11,708 bases of DNA from Desulfuromonadales bacterium (lineage in GTDB: Bacteria; Desulfobacterota; Desulfuromonadia; Desulfuromonadales; BM103), in contig DAOVNV010000057.1 of the NCBI GenBank assembly GCA_030630015.1, positions 1 through 11,708 of the forward strand. Reading direction: 5' to 3'. The notes under the pieces were generated by a model, which saw nothing but the letters and a program-made list of their open reading frames with translations, ran no database searches and was not told the origin of the DNA. The translations under genes and the position numbers were made by a program. Below are positions 1 through 7,407 of the stretch, piece after piece. Positions within the stretch are counted from its first letter, which is position 1. The number at the start of each line of letters is the position of its first letter.

Positions 1-1
1 C

Positions 2-889
2 GGCAAGCCCAAACCGGCTGACCTGGACTGGGACCTCTGGCTCGGCCCGGCGCCGATGCGCACGTATAACGCCTGCTATGTGCCGTTCAAGTGGCGTGGT
101 TGGTGGGACTTCGGCACTGGCGCGCTCGGTGACATGGCTTGCCACATCATGGATATGCCGTATTGGGCACTCGATCTGGGCTCGCCACTGACCGTCGAAG
201 CCGAATCCGGCGGGAAGACCACGGAGACCGGTCCTTACTTCTCGACCATCACGTATCAGTTCGCCGCGCGCGGGTCGGTTGGTGGTGGCAAGCTCGGCGG
301 CGCGGTTGGCCCAAAGGCCGCGGTCGAGCAGCCCGCAGTGAAGTTCATCTGGTACGACGGCAGTAAGGATGGCAAGCAGAATGCGCCGTACGACCTGCTG
401 GAAAAGGCGACCGAAGAGGCCAGGAGGACCAGCGCAGGCAGGCAGGCTGCCGACTCCAGGGGCGACAGGAAAAAAAGGAAAACGCCTCCCGCCATTGAAG
501 ACCCGAAGCGTTGGGATATTATTCTTGTCGGCGAGAAGGGAATGATGTTGTTCAGGCGAAGCTCGACCGACTGGATCGTTACGCCTGGCCGCCGCCTCGA
601 GCAGTTCGCCGACGTCCCGAAGACCATCCGCCGTGTGTCCAACGAAGATGTGGAATGGGTGGAGGCTTGCAAAGGGGGACCCAAACCGCTATCCAGTTTC
701 GACTACGCAGGCCCGTTCACCGAAATGGTGCTGCTGGGCAATCTGGCCGTGCGTCTCGGCAAAAAGATTGAGTGGGATGCCGAGGCGTTGAAGGCGACAA
801 ATGCCCCCGAGGCCGACGAGCTCATCCGGCGTCAGTACCGAAAAGGCTGGAACCTGACCGTACCGACGGTAGTGTCGCGGGTCGGTTGA
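2..889 (+). CDS. Gfo/Idh/MocA-family oxidoreductase, C-terminal part (5' end cut by window)
   Basis: The reading frame is open from base 2, the first complete codon, to a TGA at 887-889, giving 295 residues; the N-terminal Rossmann NAD(P)-binding domain lies outside the window. Visible are the motif LDWDLWLGPAP, then WRGWWDFGTGALGDMACH and a following MDMPYWAL. These are hallmarks of the substrate-binding half of the Gfo/Idh/MocA proteins that are highly multiplied in Planctomycetota. The histidine in GDMACHIMD sits where family members carry the catalytic-region His. The family performs NAD(P)-dependent oxidation or reduction of sugars, inositols and related polyols, but the substrate cannot be read here. 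A Lys/Arg-rich stretch at about 412-505 (RRTSAGRQAADSRGDRKKRK) lengthens the loop between WYDG and the conserved ILVGEKGMMLF strand. No Tat or Sec signal can be judged because the start is missing. Family certain, exact function unknown. Confidence 0.9.
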   Translation, partial: GKPKPADLDWDLWLGPAPMRTYNACYVPFKWRGWWDFGTGALGDMACHIMDMPYWALDLGSPLTVEAESGGKTTETGPYFSTITYQFAARGSVGGGKLGGAVGPKAAVEQPAVKFIWYDGSKDGKQNAPYDLLEKATEEARRTSAGRQAADSRGDRKKRKTPPAIEDPKRWDIILVGEKGMMLFRRSSTDWIVTPGRRLEQFADVPKTIRRVSNEDVEWVEACKGGPKPLSSFDYAGPFTEMVLLGNLAVRLGKKIEWDAEALKATNAPEADELIRRQYRKGWNLTVPTVVSRVG

Positions 890-928
890 TTCCGTCCTTT
901 CCAAGTATTCATCCACCTCGGAGGCTAC

Positions 929-1036
929 ATGTATGAGTGGATTCAGGGTGAGCTGGAAAAGCTCGGTATCACAATCTCCAAAAACTGTGTAACAAATATC
1001 CTCCGAGGCAATAGTAGTCTTTCAATTTTGATTTGA
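929..1036 (+). pseudogene. Relic of an integrase-type (rve) transposase
   Basis: A 35-codon frame, with its ATG at 929 and TGA at 1034-1036, encodes YEWIQGELEKLGITISKNC followed by VTNILRG. This closely follows the segment just before the DDE catalytic domain in integrase-core transposases (consensus of the type WGY-x-RIQGEL-x-KLGI-x-VS-x-TTV-x-NILKR). Only about 26 residues match; the catalytic D, D and E and the helix-turn-helix are absent. The frame is continuous with the triplets just after the stop codon of the preceding gene, so the fragment abuts that gene. A GGAG at 920-923 precedes the ATG, but I read this as coincidence. It is probably what remains after an insertion sequence decayed, although a short chance match cannot be excluded without a database search. 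Confidence 0.55.
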
Positions 1037-1077
1037 TAGGTTCTTCCACAGTAGACAGAGACATGATACGAAGGGTA

Positions 1078-1150
1078 GCAGCCTCAAGCGCAGCTTGGGG
1101 ATGGCTTTTTCTACATCCACCATCCCCAAAGCCTTCGGCTTTGAGGCTGC
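1078..1150. repeat. Compound inverted repeat, possible three-way-junction RNA or cruciform
   Basis: Two perfect 10-bp stems are nested. The outer arms are GCAGCCTCAA at 1078-1087 and TTGAGGCTGC at 1141-1150. The inner arms are TTGGGGATGG at 1095-1104 and CCATCCCCAA at 1120-1129, around a 15-nt loop at 1105-1119 that contains T5. Between the inner and outer 3' arms, 1130-1140 folds on itself (AGCC-TTC-GGCT), while the opposite side has seven unpaired bases (1088-1094). The result is a three-way junction or a long bulged hairpin. It lies about 110 nt beyond the stop of the efflux operon (read leftward) and about 190 nt beyond the stop of the first gene (read rightward). No T-tract follows on either strand, so it is not a standard intrinsic terminator. 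It could be a 3'-end stabilising structure, a REP- or MITE-like dispersed element, or an end of the decayed insertion element nearby. A 62-codon open frame on the - strand (969-1157) is built partly from this repeat, and I do not call it a gene. Confidence 0.75.
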
Positions 1151-1198
1151 CAATCAACCGTGGGAATGACAGCTTACAGATTCAAGCTTGACAGACTA

Positions 1199-1255
1199 AT
1201 AGCGTGCCTCCACAAGCTATCGCGGCACTGGACCTGTGCCGGAACAAAACGCTAT
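1199..1255 (-). other. Weak dyad structure just past the efflux operon stop
   Basis: ATAGCGT (1199-1205) pairs with ACGCTAT (1249-1255), enclosing a 6-bp hairpin CGGCAC (1223-1228) / GTGCCG (1236-1241) with a 7-nt loop. It starts within 4 nt of the efflux pump's stop codon, where an operon end signal would be expected. No run of T follows in the direction of transcription, so it may be a Rho-dependent or processing structure, or chance. The rest of 1151-1258 shows nothing else I can name. Confidence 0.25.
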
Positions 1256-1258
1256 CTG

Positions 1259-4200
1259 TTAGCCGAGTCCCGGGCTGTGTGTGACAGTCGGTTCGTGACT
1301 GGTAGAAGACAATAATTGAATGACCCTACGTACATCCTCAGCCATTAGATACAGGCAGGGAACGATCACCAGGGTGATGCTTGTTGCAAACAGAATGCCG
1401 AAGCCCAGAGAGATAGCCATAGGGATCATGAACCGTGCCTGGCGCGAGGTCTCGAAGATCATCGGGGCCAGTCCCCCAAATGTTGTCAGTGTAGTCAGCA
1501 GGATCGGCCTGAAGCGTCGCCCACCGGCCTGATGGATTGCATCAAAAGGCGAGGCACCTTTTCGCCGTTGCCGGTTCGCGTAATCGATCAAAATCAGCGA
1601 GTCATTTACCACCACCCCCGACAGGGCAACGATACCCATCATACTCATCAGGCTCAGGGCATAGCCCATGAGCATGTGCCCCAGCACGGCTCCGACAATT
1701 CCAAACGGAATCGCGATCATCACGATGATCGGCTGGTAGTAGCTGCCGAACGGGATCGCTAACAGCGCATAGATGGCAAAGAGTGCCAGAAATAAACCGG
1801 TGTACAAGCTCTCAATGCTTTCTTTCATGTCCTGCTGGCGTCCTTCCCAGCCGTACGAAAGGCCGGGAAAACCGTCGGCCAGCTGGGGCAGCACGTCCGA
1901 TTCAAGCGTTGCCATGACCTGGCTGGTCTGTGACATTGGTTCGACATTGGCCGTGACAGTCACGGTGCGTCGGCCGTTGCGTCGGCTGATCGTCGTGTAT
2001 GATCGCCCCGGTTTGACCCGGGCGATTTGAGCCAGCGGTACATCCGTGCCTTGTGGAGTGCGAATCAGCAGTTGTTCCAGATCATATTGGCGGACACGCT
2101 GCTCGCGGGGCAGACGCACCTTGACCCTGACTTCGTTGCGTCCTCGCTGCTGGCGAACCGCTTCGGCCCCGTAAAAGGCGTTGCGTAGTTGTCGGGCCAA
2201 TACCTGCTGGGTCAGTCCCAGGCTGTGGCCTTCCTCGGTGAGGCTGTAGTCCAATTGGCGTTTGCCCGGCGTATATCCATCGTCGATGTCCTTGACATTC
2301 GAAAAGTCCGCCAATTTAACCGCCAGGGCCTCACCGGCCCGATCAAGCACCTCAATGTCACGGTGGCTTAGTTCAATCGTCAGGGCCGCGCCGCGACCGG
2401 GGCCCCCTCTATCCGATTCGAATCGCAGCCTCTCCAAACCTGGGATCGGGCCGACGCGCTCTCGCCATAACTGCGTCAACTCCGTCGTGCTGATTGGGCG
2501 GATATCGGGATCGGTCAGATAGACCGTGACCTCGACTACATTCTCGTCAATCAATGCGAAGATCCCCTCGACCAGTTTCTTCCCGCCGTTGACCTCGGCC
2601 GTCTTCTCGGCTTCAGCAACCAACTGCCGGCAGACTTGCTCGGCCTTCGACACCGGCGAGCCGTAAGGTAAGGTGGCTGTTACAAAGGAGATATCCGACT
2701 CGACCCGAGGCATCAGGATGACGCCGATGCGACCGCTGACCACATAACCCAAAATTACAATGAGCACTGCCAGACTAACTGTGACCGTGACCATTCGAAA
2801 GCGGATGCACAGATCCAGAAACGGCATATACGCTTTGTTGATGACCCAGCCCAGACCTTTACTGAAGAAATGTTGCAGCGTCCCCAGCAGCCCGGGCCGG
2901 GCCGGCTGCCGTTTGCCGTGGGCCAGATGACAAGGAAGAATAAGTAGTGCCTCAACCCAGGAGATGGCAAAGACTGTAATGACCACAAAGGGTATCACCC
3001 GCCATATCTTGCCCATGACCCCCGGAATAAAACAGAGCGGCAGAAAGGCGACAATGTTAGTCAGGATGCTGAACGTCACCGGCAACAACACATCGTGGGC
3101 GCCGGCAATCGCGGCCTGCATCAGAGGCATCCCCCGCTGACGGTACTCGTAGATGTTCTCGCCGACTACTATGGCGTCATCAACGACGATGCCCAAGGAT
3201 ACGATAAAGGCAAACATCGAAATCATATTAATCGTGACATCGAACATCGGCAAAAACAGAAAGCAACCCAGAAACGAAATTGGGATACCCATAGTGACCC
3301 AGAAGGCCAGTCGAAACTCCAAGAGCAGCCCCAGCAACACGATGACAATTGTCAGCCCGAGGAAGGCGTTCTTCAGAAGCAGTTCCAGACGCTGGCGGTA
3401 TATCTCGGACCTATCACGGTTGATGTCCCAGTTGATGCCGGGCGGAAGGTCTCTTTCGATCTCGAGCATGGCTGCACGCACGGCGTCGGAAACCCCGATG
3501 GGAGTCTGCTTGCCCACCCGATAGACCGCAAGGCTGATGGCCCGCTTTCCGTTATATGTCGCGTAGCGGTCTCGTTCCTCGAAGGTGTCCTTGATCTGTG
3601 CCACATCGTCCAGGAAAAGCACCGATCCGTCGGCTGTGGTAATCAGCGGAATGGTGGCGAATTCTCTGGCCCAGTCGCGGCGCTCGCTCACACGTAGAAG
3701 GATGTCGCCGCCCGGGGTCTCGAGGCTGCCGCCCGGAATTTCGATGGACGTCTGCCGGACCCGCCGGGCGACCTCATCAAGCGTCAGGTTGTATGTGCGA
3801 AGCACATCCTGGTCGATCTCGATGGCAACCTCGTATCTGCGTGCGCCGCGAAGATCCGCCTGCGTGATCTGAGGGTCCTGCAGAAGTCGGTCCCGGACCT
3901 GCTCGGCGAGCTCACGCAGGACCCATTCACTGGTGTCACCATAGAGCTGAATCTGCAGCACTTCCCTGCGGATGATCAACAAGCTCACCTCCGGTTCTTC
4001 GGCGTCTTCGGGGAAGGTGATGATGCGATCGACCTCCTGTCGAATGTCCTGATAGACCCGCTGGGCGTCGGCGCCTTCTTCCAGTTCCGCGTTGACCATG
4101 CCCATCCCTTCAGCCGCCGTAGCCGTGATTTCCTTAATCCCGTCCAGACCCCGAATGCCCTCTTCGATAGCCAGGACAATGCCCTGCTCCACTTCTTCCG

Positions 4201-4405
4201 GACTCGAACCCGGATACATCATCCTGATGGTTACCATGTTCAGATCGAACTCCGGGAAAACCTCCTGTTTGATGCGGGTCGCCATTAGAAAGCCGCCTAT
4301 CAGCAAGATGAGCATCAGCAGGTTGGGCGTAATGCGATTGCGGGTCATCCAGGTGATCGGCCCGCTTCTTTCTCTACGGTCAGGGTGATGCGTTTCGCGG
4401 GCCAT
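1259..4405 (-). CDS. RND-family efflux pump permease (AcrB/MexB-like inner-membrane subunit)
   Basis: This 1048-residue protein has the usual RND length and duplicated plan. TM1 is at about residues 25-45, then a porter loop (YPGSSPEEVEQGI), TM2-6, TM7 near VTVSLAVLIVILGYVV, a second porter loop and TM8-12. The TM4 motif GIVVDDAIVVGEN carries Asp409 and Asp410, matching the proton-relay Asp407/Asp408 of E. coli AcrB. TM10 reads GVVVNDSLILIDY, so the AcrB Lys940 position is not lysine, and an Asn-Asp pair occurs instead. The protein forms the trimeric proton-driven antiporter of a tripartite pump spanning the envelope. Substrates (drugs, bile-type amphiphiles, solvents) cannot be assigned; the TM4 DD motif favours the drug-type HAE group over metal pumps. 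The ATG shares one base with the stop of the upstream membrane-fusion gene (TGATG), and a GGAGG lies 6 nt before it at 4412-4416, so start and translational coupling are secure. It is the last gene of the operon. Confidence 0.96.
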   Translation of the reverse strand: MARETHHPDRRERSGPITWMTRNRITPNLLMLILLIGGFLMATRIKQEVFPEFDLNMVTIRMMYPGSSPEEVEQGIVLAIEEGIRGLDGIKEITATAAEGMGMVNAELEEGADAQRVYQDIRQEVDRIITFPEDAEEPEVSLLIIRREVLQIQLYGDTSEWVLRELAEQVRDRLLQDPQITQADLRGARRYEVAIEIDQDVLRTYNLTLDEVARRVRQTSIEIPGGSLETPGGDILLRVSERRDWAREFATIPLITTADGSVLFLDDVAQIKDTFEERDRYATYNGKRAISLAVYRVGKQTPIGVSDAVRAAMLEIERDLPPGINWDINRDRSEIYRQRLELLLKNAFLGLTIVIVLLGLLLEFRLAFWVTMGIPISFLGCFLFLPMFDVTINMISMFAFIVSLGIVVDDAIVVGENIYEYRQRGMPLMQAAIAGAHDVLLPVTFSILTNIVAFLPLCFIPGVMGKIWRVIPFVVITVFAISWVEALLILPCHLAHGKRQPARPGLLGTLQHFFSKGLGWVINKAYMPFLDLCIRFRMVTVTVSLAVLIVILGYVVSGRIGVILMPRVESDISFVTATLPYGSPVSKAEQVCRQLVAEAEKTAEVNGGKKLVEGIFALIDENVVEVTVYLTDPDIRPISTTELTQLWRERVGPIPGLERLRFESDRGGPGRGAALTIELSHRDIEVLDRAGEALAVKLADFSNVKDIDDGYTPGKRQLDYSLTEEGHSLGLTQQVLARQLRNAFYGAEAVRQQRGRNEVRVKVRLPREQRVRQYDLEQLLIRTPQGTDVPLAQIARVKPGRSYTTISRRNGRRTVTVTANVEPMSQTSQVMATLESDVLPQLADGFPGLSYGWEGRQQDMKESIESLYTGLFLALFAIYALLAIPFGSYYQPIIVMIAIPFGIVGAVLGHMLMGYALSLMSMMGIVALSGVVVNDSLILIDYANRQRRKGASPFDAIHQAGGRRFRPILLTTLTTFGGLAPMIFETSRQARFMIPMAISLGFGILFATSITLVIVPCLYLMAEDVRRVIQLLSSTSHEPTVTHSPGLG

Positions 4406-5688
4406 CAGTGTCCTCCCTTTTTACGGGCGATCTGAAGGTCATCCTGAGGAATTTCCTCTTCGGTCGGAGCGACTCTCAGAGGCATCCCCTGCACCGGTGC
4501 GGCGATGTCGGTAACTACAAGTTGTTCATTCTCAGCCAAGCCTTTGGTCACGTAAACCTGGTCGGGCCCGCGGAAGGCAATTTGTACCCGCCGAATATCG
4601 AGTTGTCCGGCATCATTCATGATCCAAACGGTGTCGTTGTCGCGAAGATGCGAACGCTTGACTGGAAACACGGAGGTCAACCTTCGCCCTTGAATCTCTG
4701 CAGACACAAACGAGCCCATCAATATCTGTGGCAAATCGCGATTCTCCGGTCTCAGACAGAATGGGTCATCTACGGTCACCAATAGTTGTGCCATCCGGCC
4801 CAGCGTCTCTAATTCTCCAACGAGACTCAGCACTCGCCCGGTCCGAAACTGGTTGGTGTCCCATACACCGGTATTGCGAATCGTCACGCTTGCGCCGGGG
4901 TCACCGTTCTTTTGTGGGATGTCGAGCCATTTGAGCTGATGGACGAACACCTTCACCTCGATCCAGGCCTCGTCGGTCCCGAACAGGGTCACCAGGTCCG
5001 AGTTAAGTGAGACGGTGGCCCCAAGATCGACATGCTTTTCCTGGACAATGGCGTTGAACGGCGCGGCAATGTCACAGCGAGCCAGGTCAAGCTGCGCCTT
5101 CTGCAGGGTGGCCTCGGCCGACTCCTGGGCCGCCTGGGCAGAGGCCAGCTGGGGCTCACGCAGCACCAGCTCGCGGTCTTCATCGGTTATCACTTCACCC
5201 AGCAGCTCGTACTCTTGCTTGGCAATGGCCTGGTTGCCTTGTTCAACCTTCAAATCCTTAACGGCCTTGGCGACATCGCTTTGTCGCTGCCTGACAAGGA
5301 TTTCATAATCTCGATTGTCGATCGTAATGAGCTTTTGTCCCACTTGAACAAGGCAGCCCGGGATGACATCGGAAGAGACATCGACAATCTGCCCCGCCAC
5401 CTGCGGACGCAACGTCACTTGCTGGGCCGGCATCACTGTTCCCATACCCGTTACCGCTGTCGTGCAGTTGTCTTTCTTAACCGGGATTACTTGCACCAGC
5501 TTGGCCTGAGTCGGCGGCTTCTTGCGACCGGCACGGGGGCTGGTACGGATCTGGTAACGATAGACTACGATCGCTCCGGTGACGATCAGCGCAGACAACA
5601 GAATTTTAACGCTTCCTCCAATAAGCCTGCGCAGCATACTGCGGGGCTTTTCTTGCAGGTTCTGTTTAACACTATTAGTTGCTGTCAT
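4405..5688 (-). CDS. Membrane-fusion (periplasmic adaptor) protein of the RND pump
   Basis: This 427-residue HlyD/AcrA-type adaptor has one N-terminal membrane anchor (about residues 21-41, GGSVKILLSALIVTGAIVVY) rather than a lipobox. It is followed by the first lipoyl half (GTVMPAQQVTLRPQVAGQIV, then VGQKLITIDNRDYEI). Next is an alpha-hairpin rich in Ala, Gln and Glu (VAKAVKDLKVEQGNQAIAKQ to QAAQESAEATLQKAQLDLA), then the return lipoyl strand (CDIAAPFNAIVQEKHVDLGA), a beta-barrel and a C-terminal membrane-proximal domain. It would bridge the inner-membrane pump and the outer-membrane channel. I chose the ATG at 5688 because an AGGTG lies 5 nt before it (5694-5698), overlapping the stop of the upstream gene. 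A longer in-frame start at 5784 would add 32 residues with no adaptor character and overlap that gene by 88 nt. The gap to the upstream gene is 8 nt and the overlap with the pump gene is 1 nt. Confidence 0.94.
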   Translation of the reverse strand: MTATNSVKQNLQEKPRSMLRRLIGGSVKILLSALIVTGAIVVYRYQIRTSPRAGRKKPPTQAKLVQVIPVKKDNCTTAVTGMGTVMPAQQVTLRPQVAGQIVDVSSDVIPGCLVQVGQKLITIDNRDYEILVRQRQSDVAKAVKDLKVEQGNQAIAKQEYELLGEVITDEDRELVLREPQLASAQAAQESAEATLQKAQLDLARCDIAAPFNAIVQEKHVDLGATVSLNSDLVTLFGTDEAWIEVKVFVHQLKWLDIPQKNGDPGASVTIRNTGVWDTNQFRTGRVLSLVGELETLGRMAQLLVTVDDPFCLRPENRDLPQILMGSFVSAEIQGRRLTSVFPVKRSHLRDNDTVWIMNDAGQLDIRRVQIAFRGPDQVYVTKGLAENEQLVVTDIAAPVQGMPLRVAPTEEEIPQDDLQIARKKGGH

Positions 5689-5696
5689 AACGGCAC

Positions 5697-7139
5697 CTAT
5701 TTGTCCTGGATAACATTTCCCGAATTTATGGCTGCCTCTGTCATGTTGCTGGTTTGAGCGAGTGCGGGCTGCCGCAGGTCGCATGGGCCGGCAATGGATC
5801 GATACAGGTCAATCCGGCGTTGGATGAGCGTGCGCTGGGACGTCACCACATTGCGTTCCAGTGCCTGCAGTGACTGCAGTGACTCGAGCACCCGAATATA
5901 ATCAATCTGTCCCTTGATATAGCTCTCTCGGTTGCGCTGGAAGGTTTGGCGTGCAAGGCTAAGCTGATGTTTAAGATTCTCAAGCAATTGCGTTTGCTGG
6001 TGTTGTCGTGTCAGGGCTGCTTCGACATCCTGAAGCGCCTCCAGAATCGTCTGGCTCCACGTGTGGATTCGCTCCGAGACGATGGCTTTCTGACGTTGCA
6101 CTTCTGCCTTTCGCAGGGTCCCATCGAAGAGCGGCTGGATGGCATTGGCCGCTAAGTTGGCCAACCAGTCGTCGAACATATCTTGCACCGACACTGCCGA
6201 TGTCTCTACGTTTGCCGTGAGACTGATGCGTGGATACTGGTTCGCGATAGCGGCTGCCAGACGTCGGTCGGCGGCTTGTACCTGCCGATAGCCCTGATGC
6301 ACATCGGGTCGGCGCCACAGGACATCGGCCGGGACACCGAGCACAGGCATGGGCGGCAAAGCCGCAAGGCCAATGGACGTTTGTTGCCACGCCAATTCAG
6401 GCTGGTTTCCTATCAGAACCGAGAGCTGGTATTGAAGCAATTCCACTGTCTCTTTAGCCACAATCAACTGGGCTTTGGTCGAGGCGACCAGCTGGCGTTG
6501 TCTGAGCACGTCGCTCGCCGAGGCCATACCTTTTCTAAATTGGACGGTCACGATATCAAGCACCTGCTGATTGGCCTCTATCTGCTCCTGGGCGATTCGG
6601 ACAAGGGCCTTGGCTTCGGCCAATTGATACCAGGTGTTGGCAATCGAAGCGGCCATGGTGACCGCTGCGGTGTTCACAGCGGCACCCTGCGCTTGGACCT
6701 CGAGCCAAGCCGCCTTCTGTGAGGACCTGAGCCGAGACCACAGGTCGACTTCATAACTGGCTGGAAGACCTACCGAATAGAGAGTGCTGTAGGTCGTGCT
6801 GTTATCTTTTTCCCGGCGGGTTCGGCTGGCTCCGGTTTTTAAGTCCGCCTGTGGCCAAAGGATGGCTCCGCTTTTCTTTGCCACGGCCTGAGCCTGAGCC
6901 AGGCGGTCCCACGCTGTCTGCAAAGTAAAGTTGTTTGTCAGGGCCTGGTCTATGAGGCCGTCGAGCTCATCGTCTTCGAATGCGCACCACCACTTCTCAG
7001 GCAGCGGCTCCGTGCCCGCGGTGGAAAATGAATCCGGAATCTTCACGGGCATTACCGGCTTTTCGACCGGATGTGAGCAACCTCCGGCCAACAACAGCAG
7101 GATGCTGATTAGGAGCTGCTTTTGCGATTGTCTTGTCAT
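5697..7139 (-). CDS. Outer-membrane factor lipoprotein of the RND pump (NodT/OprM-like, TolC fold)
   Basis: This is a 480-residue protein from the ATG at 7139. An in-frame GTG at 7157 would add six residues (MKNVIR); neither start has a convincing ribosome-binding site. The N-terminus is a lipoprotein signal (basic stretch, LLISILLLLAGG, then Cys21), so the mature protein should be lipidated. Family features in order are: PEKWWCAFEDDELDGLIDQAL near the N-terminus, two long alpha-helical repeats each carrying the OEP pattern (first RLAQAQAVAKKSGAILWPQ, second RRLAAAIANQYPRISL), the linker VPADVLWRRPDVHQGYRQVQ between them, and a C-terminal coiled coil ending DLYRSIAG. Its length agrees with NodT-family proteins. 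It forms the trimeric outer-membrane channel. It is the first intact gene of the efflux operon, with a truncated TetR gene and a putative promoter directly upstream. The gene order OMF-MFP-RND is less common than MFP-RND-OMF. Confidence 0.94.
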   Translation of the reverse strand: MTRQSQKQLLISILLLLAGGCSHPVEKPVMPVKIPDSFSTAGTEPLPEKWWCAFEDDELDGLIDQALTNNFTLQTAWDRLAQAQAVAKKSGAILWPQADLKTGASRTRREKDNSTTYSTLYSVGLPASYEVDLWSRLRSSQKAAWLEVQAQGAAVNTAAVTMAASIANTWYQLAEAKALVRIAQEQIEANQQVLDIVTVQFRKGMASASDVLRQRQLVASTKAQLIVAKETVELLQYQLSVLIGNQPELAWQQTSIGLAALPPMPVLGVPADVLWRRPDVHQGYRQVQAADRRLAAAIANQYPRISLTANVETSAVSVQDMFDDWLANLAANAIQPLFDGTLRKAEVQRQKAIVSERIHTWSQTILEALQDVEAALTRQHQQTQLLENLKHQLSLARQTFQRNRESYIKGQIDYIRVLESLQSLQALERNVVTSQRTLIQRRIDLYRSIAGPCDLRQPALAQTSNMTEAAINSGNVIQDK

Positions 7140-7202
7140 GCGTATCACGTTCTTCACTAATACCGTGGTTTCTATACGTCGCGGTAACGCTCCAAGTAGA
7201 AT

Positions 7203-7277
7203 TTAGGTGCGACTGGCTTCTGATGCGGCCTTGAGCAATTTGTTACGTGTGTCCATGCCGTCTCTTCTAATTGCCAT
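7203..7277 (-). pseudogene. Truncated TetR-family repressor, N-terminal fragment only
   Basis: A 24-codon frame starts at ATG 7277 and ends at TAA 7203-7205. It reads MAIRRDGMDTRNKLLKAASE and four more residues. The pattern RRDG-x-x-TR-x-x-LL-x-AA is the classic start of TetR repressors, covering the arm and helix 1. The gene stops before the DNA-reading helices 2-3 and the whole ligand domain, so it cannot bind an operator. An AGAAG lies 6 nt before the ATG, so the remnant is probably still translated. It lies in the normal place for the regulator of a drug-efflux operon, 64 nt before the outer-membrane-factor ATG and in the same reading frame as it. Downstream, another frame (PKFYLERYRDV, stop at 7172-7174) could be the tail of the lost gene, but that is a guess. 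The likely effect is loss of local repression. The alternative is a leader peptide that resembles TetR by chance, which I consider unlikely. Confidence 0.7.
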
Positions 7278-7303
7278 ATTCATCTTCTTGAAGCAAGGCG
7301 CTT

Positions 7304-7331
7304 ATCTTAAATATTTACTTCAAATGGTCAA
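7304..7331 (-). promoter_or_regulatory. Candidate sigma-70-type promoter of the efflux operon
   Basis: Read on the - strand, a -35 box TTGACC (7326-7331) and a -10 box TAAGAT (7304-7309) are separated by 16 bp in an AT-rich stretch. This would start RNA near 7297, about 20 nt before the TetR remnant. A 10-bp palindrome, TAAATATTTA (7308-7317), sits in the spacer and overlaps the -10 box, where a TetR-type operator could lie. It is an in-silico match only, and AT-rich DNA gives such matches easily. Confidence 0.4.
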
Positions 7332-7371
7332 TAGTTTTTTTTGCTCTTTTGTATGCGCGTTCTATTTCTAC

Positions 7372-7388
7372 AACGCCATAAAGGCGTT
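7372..7388. repeat. Small perfect hairpin between the two gene relics
   Basis: AACGCC (7372-7377) and GGCGTT (7383-7388) form a 6-bp perfect stem with a 5-nt loop, ATAAA. It lies between the efflux promoter candidate and the first recognisable histidine-kinase codons, close to the inferred junction of the two degraded genes. No T-run follows on either strand. It may be a remnant of an element or chance. Confidence 0.3.
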
Positions 7389-7407
7389 CGCATCAGGCAA
7401 AAGCCGA

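Noticed and set aside
969..1157. 62-codon - strand frame in the first intergenic gap
   Set aside because: Part of it is just the inverted repeat at 1078-1150 translated; no recognisable motif and no ribosome-binding site.
1223..1241. 6-bp hairpin after the efflux operon as an intrinsic terminator
   Set aside because: No T-tract follows on the transcribed side, so it does not meet the criteria; kept only as a weak dyad.
3095..3697. 200-codon + strand frame inside the RND pump gene
   Set aside because: Antisense to a conserved pump coding region including the TM4 Asp-Asp motif; the translation is low-complexity and unlike any family I know.
5689..5784. Longer N-terminus for the membrane-fusion protein, overlapping the upstream gene
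   Set aside because: The extra 32 residues have no adaptor features and would overlap the outer-membrane-factor gene by 88 nt, while the ATG at 5688 has an AGGTG at good spacing.
7372..7388. Hairpin as part of an integron attC-type site
   Set aside because: No conserved attC core or spacer bases are present and no integrase or cassette structure is nearby.
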